This document shows positions 6,359 to 7,588 of a stretch of DNA of 7,588 nucleotides, piece after piece. The position numbers were made by a program, and so were the translations under genes. The DNA is from Caldifarciminota bacterium (GTDB taxonomy: Bacteria; Hydrothermota; Hydrothermia; S141-80). The notes beneath the pieces were generated by a model. It saw nothing but the letters and a program-made list of their open reading frames with translations. It had not been told where the DNA came from and searched no databases. How positions within the stretch are numbered: position 1 is the stretch's first letter; each line of letters opens with the position of its first letter. The stretch covers positions 1 to 7,588 of the forward strand of contig JALUJC010000290.1 in the NCBI GenBank assembly GCA_027053375.1, in the 5' to 3' direction.

Positions 6359-7077
6359 GGGGATACCGCATATTTGGGGTCCTGCTTGCCCTGATGATCC
6401 AGGGGACGTGGGCGCTGAAGTTGCTCCATGAACGCCAGATCAAAGGGGATCTTCCGGTCTTCCCCCGTGGGGATGTGCTGGGCCTCGCGGCACCCACCGA
6501 ACGCGCACTTCTGGAAAACCTGCTGTGGGTGTGGCTCCGAATCCGTATCGGGGAATTGATTGAGGAGAACACCCTCTGGGACAGCACACGGCTCCAGAAC
6601 CTTTTTTTAAATCTCCAGGCACTGGCCGATCTGGACACCTCAAACTGGGAAATCTATTATGGAACGTATGGCCTTGTTGCCTGGGAGTTTCGGGATTCCC
6701 CCGAACCTCTGAGGAACGTGATCCGTTTTCTGATTCGCGGCGCCATTCAACATCCGGAACGCTGGCACCTCCCCTTCTTCGTTGGGTTTACCTATTTCTA
6801 TTTTCTACACGATACCACAAATGCCGCCCACTACCTGCGATGGGCGGCACGTACGCCCGGAGCCCCCCCCGGCCTGGAAGAACTTGCGCGGCGGATCTCA
6901 CAGAAAGAAATCCGCACCCGGGTGGCCATTGGCGTTCTGAAAGAACTCCAGAAAAGAACCCCGAGCGAAAAGGTTCGGGAAACGTTCCGGAAAGAAATTC
7001 AGCGTCTTCAGCAGCAACTTCAACGGGAACGGGCGCGGGAACGGGGAGGCACATACACCGAACGTAAACGACGGTAA
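6355..7077 (+). CDS. Membrane-anchored or exported TPR-like protein of the ABC cassette
   Basis: This is a 240-residue protein of unknown function. Residues 7-20 are hydrophobic after a basic start (MRGYR), giving a signal peptide or N-terminal anchor; TWA at 18-20 is a possible cleavage site. The body resembles, from memory, a TPR-like family found beside ABC-2 transporters in deltaproteobacteria and relatives. Its marks are ENLLWVW (54-60), LADLDTSNWEIYYGTYGL (90-107), HPERWHLPFFVGFTYFYFLHD (133-153) and AHYLRWAARTPGAP (158-171), whose paired-helix spacing and LPF..GF.YFYFL.D and PGAP signatures fit. Residues about 190-230 are charged with heptad-like Leu/Ile/Val spacing, suggesting a coiled coil, and the tail is very basic. 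The start overlaps the permease stop as ATGA, so it is probably a third component or periplasmic partner of the transporter. The last 58 bp overlap the end of the convergent GT2 gene. A T7 run lies at 6602-6608. The family call is moderate; the role is unknown. Confidence 0.8.
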   Translation: MRGYRIFGVLLALMIQGTWALKLLHERQIKGDLPVFPRGDVLGLAAPTERALLENLLWVWLRIRIGELIEENTLWDSTRLQNLFLNLQALADLDTSNWEIYYGTYGLVAWEFRDSPEPLRNVIRFLIRGAIQHPERWHLPFFVGFTYFYFLHDTTNAAHYLRWAARTPGAPPGLEELARRISQKEIRTRVAIGVLKELQKRTPSEKVRETFRKEIQRLQQQLQRERARERGGTYTERKRR

Positions 7078-7588
7078 CGCTGTTGTTGTTCCTCCCTCCC
7101 CCTGAACCTTTCATACACCAGCTTGATCTCAAGGGTTAAGCGCCTTAACCCCCACCAGAGCCAGGCCTTCCATGGAGGCAGCAACGCACGGTACGCCTCC
7201 CATTCCGCCTCCCGAACACGGATGAACCGTTCCTCCAGATGCCAGAGCTGGCCAATGCTCTGTCCCTGACGATGGATTACATGCACCCGGGGATCATACC
7301 AGACTTCCCATCCAGCCTTCCGCATACGGGCACCCAGAAACAGCTCTTCACCAAACAGAAATCTGTGTTCCGGGAATCCTCCAACCTCCAGCAGCGCACG
7401 CGTGCGGAACATCATGAACGCACCGTAGGTCTGAGGAACCCGACGGGGCGCATGAACGGTTGCATGGGGAAGGGGAAAACGAATCTCCCGAGCAATCCAG
7501 CCAACAGAAACCCGTTCCACCCGAAAGAGCTCCACCACCGCTTTCCAGAAGGAGGGCTCAAAGAGCAGCATTTCACTCTGAATGTTTC
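7020..7588 (-). CDS. GT2-family glycosyltransferase (rhamnosyltransferase-like), 5' end cut by window
   Basis: This is the C-terminal part of a GT2 glycosyltransferase. The frame stays open to the right edge, with Asn-Ile-Gln-Ser-Glu before the Met at 7571, so that Met is internal and about 189 codons are visible. Recognisable pieces are the VPQTYGAFMMFRTRALLEVG stretch that follows the acceptor loop in RfbF/WbbL-like enzymes, then FLFGEELFLGARMRKAGWEV, where family members usually have GED-x-D-L..R..KAG, and VWYDPRVHVIHRQGQSIG with the conserved H-x-x-G-x-S. The base position reads GEE rather than GED. The first half, with the DxD motif, lies beyond position 7588. The C-terminal tail after about 7085 is Arg-rich and runs antisense into the TPR-like gene, overlapping it by 58 bp. 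The orientation matches the leftward glycosyltransferase operon, but the ABC cassette separates them. The product is probably another glycan-assembly enzyme; the donor is unknown. Confidence 0.82.
   Translation of the reverse strand, partial: NIQSEMLLFEPSFWKAVVELFRVERVSVGWIAREIRFPLPHATVHAPRRVPQTYGAFMMFRTRALLEVGGFPEHRFLFGEELFLGARMRKAGWEVWYDPRVHVIHRQGQSIGQLWHLEERFIRVREAEWEAYRALLPPWKAWLWWGLRRLTLEIKLVYERFRGREEQQQRYRRLRSVYVPPRSRARSR
7122..7151. terminator. Two adjacent palindromes after the ABC cassette; possible terminator or barrier without a T-run
   Basis: CTTGA-TC-TCAAG (7122-7133) is followed directly, sharing one G, by GGGTTAAG-CGC-CTTAACCC (7133-7151), a perfect 8-bp stem with a three-base loop. 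They begin 44 bases after the stop of the TPR-like gene, inside the coding sequence of the opposing GT2 gene. No T-run follows on either strand, so this is not a standard intrinsic terminator. It may slow or stop convergent transcription, or be a chance result of coding sequence. Confidence 0.3.

Noticed and set aside
6602..6608. Run of seven T in the TPR-like gene as a possible programmed slippage site.
   Set aside because: The protein continues in frame through family-like sequence on both sides, and a shifted frame meets a stop at once (TTT TTT TAA), so there is no sign of a useful alternative product.

Overview
The window looks like bacterial chromosome of fairly high G+C (about 60% by eye). 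It is densely packed, with Shine-Dalgarno-like sequences before most starts and short gene overlaps throughout. Nothing in it fixes the phylum. The composition and the style of the sugar-transferase and ABC-2 proteins would suit a Chloroflexota-, Deinococcota- or deltaproteobacteria-like bacterium, but this is only an impression. No rRNA, tRNA, CRISPR array, transposase or phage gene is visible.

Layout. (1) Positions 4653 down to 1, minus strand: a five-gene operon for assembly of a cell-surface glycan. In transcription order it holds two GT2 glycosyltransferases, a GT4 enzyme of the MtfB-like type, a GT4 enzyme of the PglA/CapM-like type, and the N-terminal 273 residues of a membrane-bound polyprenyl-phosphate sugar-phosphate transferase that runs off the left edge. 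(2) Positions 4654-4850: a 197-bp divergent promoter region with two short dyads, a 9-bp direct repeat and a good promoter candidate placed so that the rightward transcript would be leaderless. (3) Positions 4851-7077, plus strand: a coupled three-gene cassette with an ABC ATPase, a six-helix ABC-2-type permease and a membrane-anchored or exported TPR-like protein. (4) Positions 7588 down to 7020, minus strand: the C-terminal part of another GT2 glycosyltransferase. Its last 58 bp overlap the end of the TPR-like gene tail to tail.

How it fits together. The sugar transferase would start a glycan on a polyprenyl-phosphate carrier and the GT2/GT4 enzymes would extend it. No Wzx flippase, Wzy polymerase or ligase is visible. 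The ABC cassette is not a typical Wzm/Wzt glycan exporter, because the ATPase lacks the C-terminal extension and the permease is of another ABC-2 family. It sits in the opposite orientation between two blocks of glycosyltransferase genes, as if it had been inserted into, or had separated, a longer glycan locus. All six same-strand gene junctions carry an ATGA sequence at the stop codon; five are exact 4-bp stop/start overlaps, and at one of these a hairpin covers the ribosome binding site of the downstream gene. The features most worth a second look are the ABC/permease/TPR cassette, the 58-bp convergent overlap and the dyads in the divergent promoter region.
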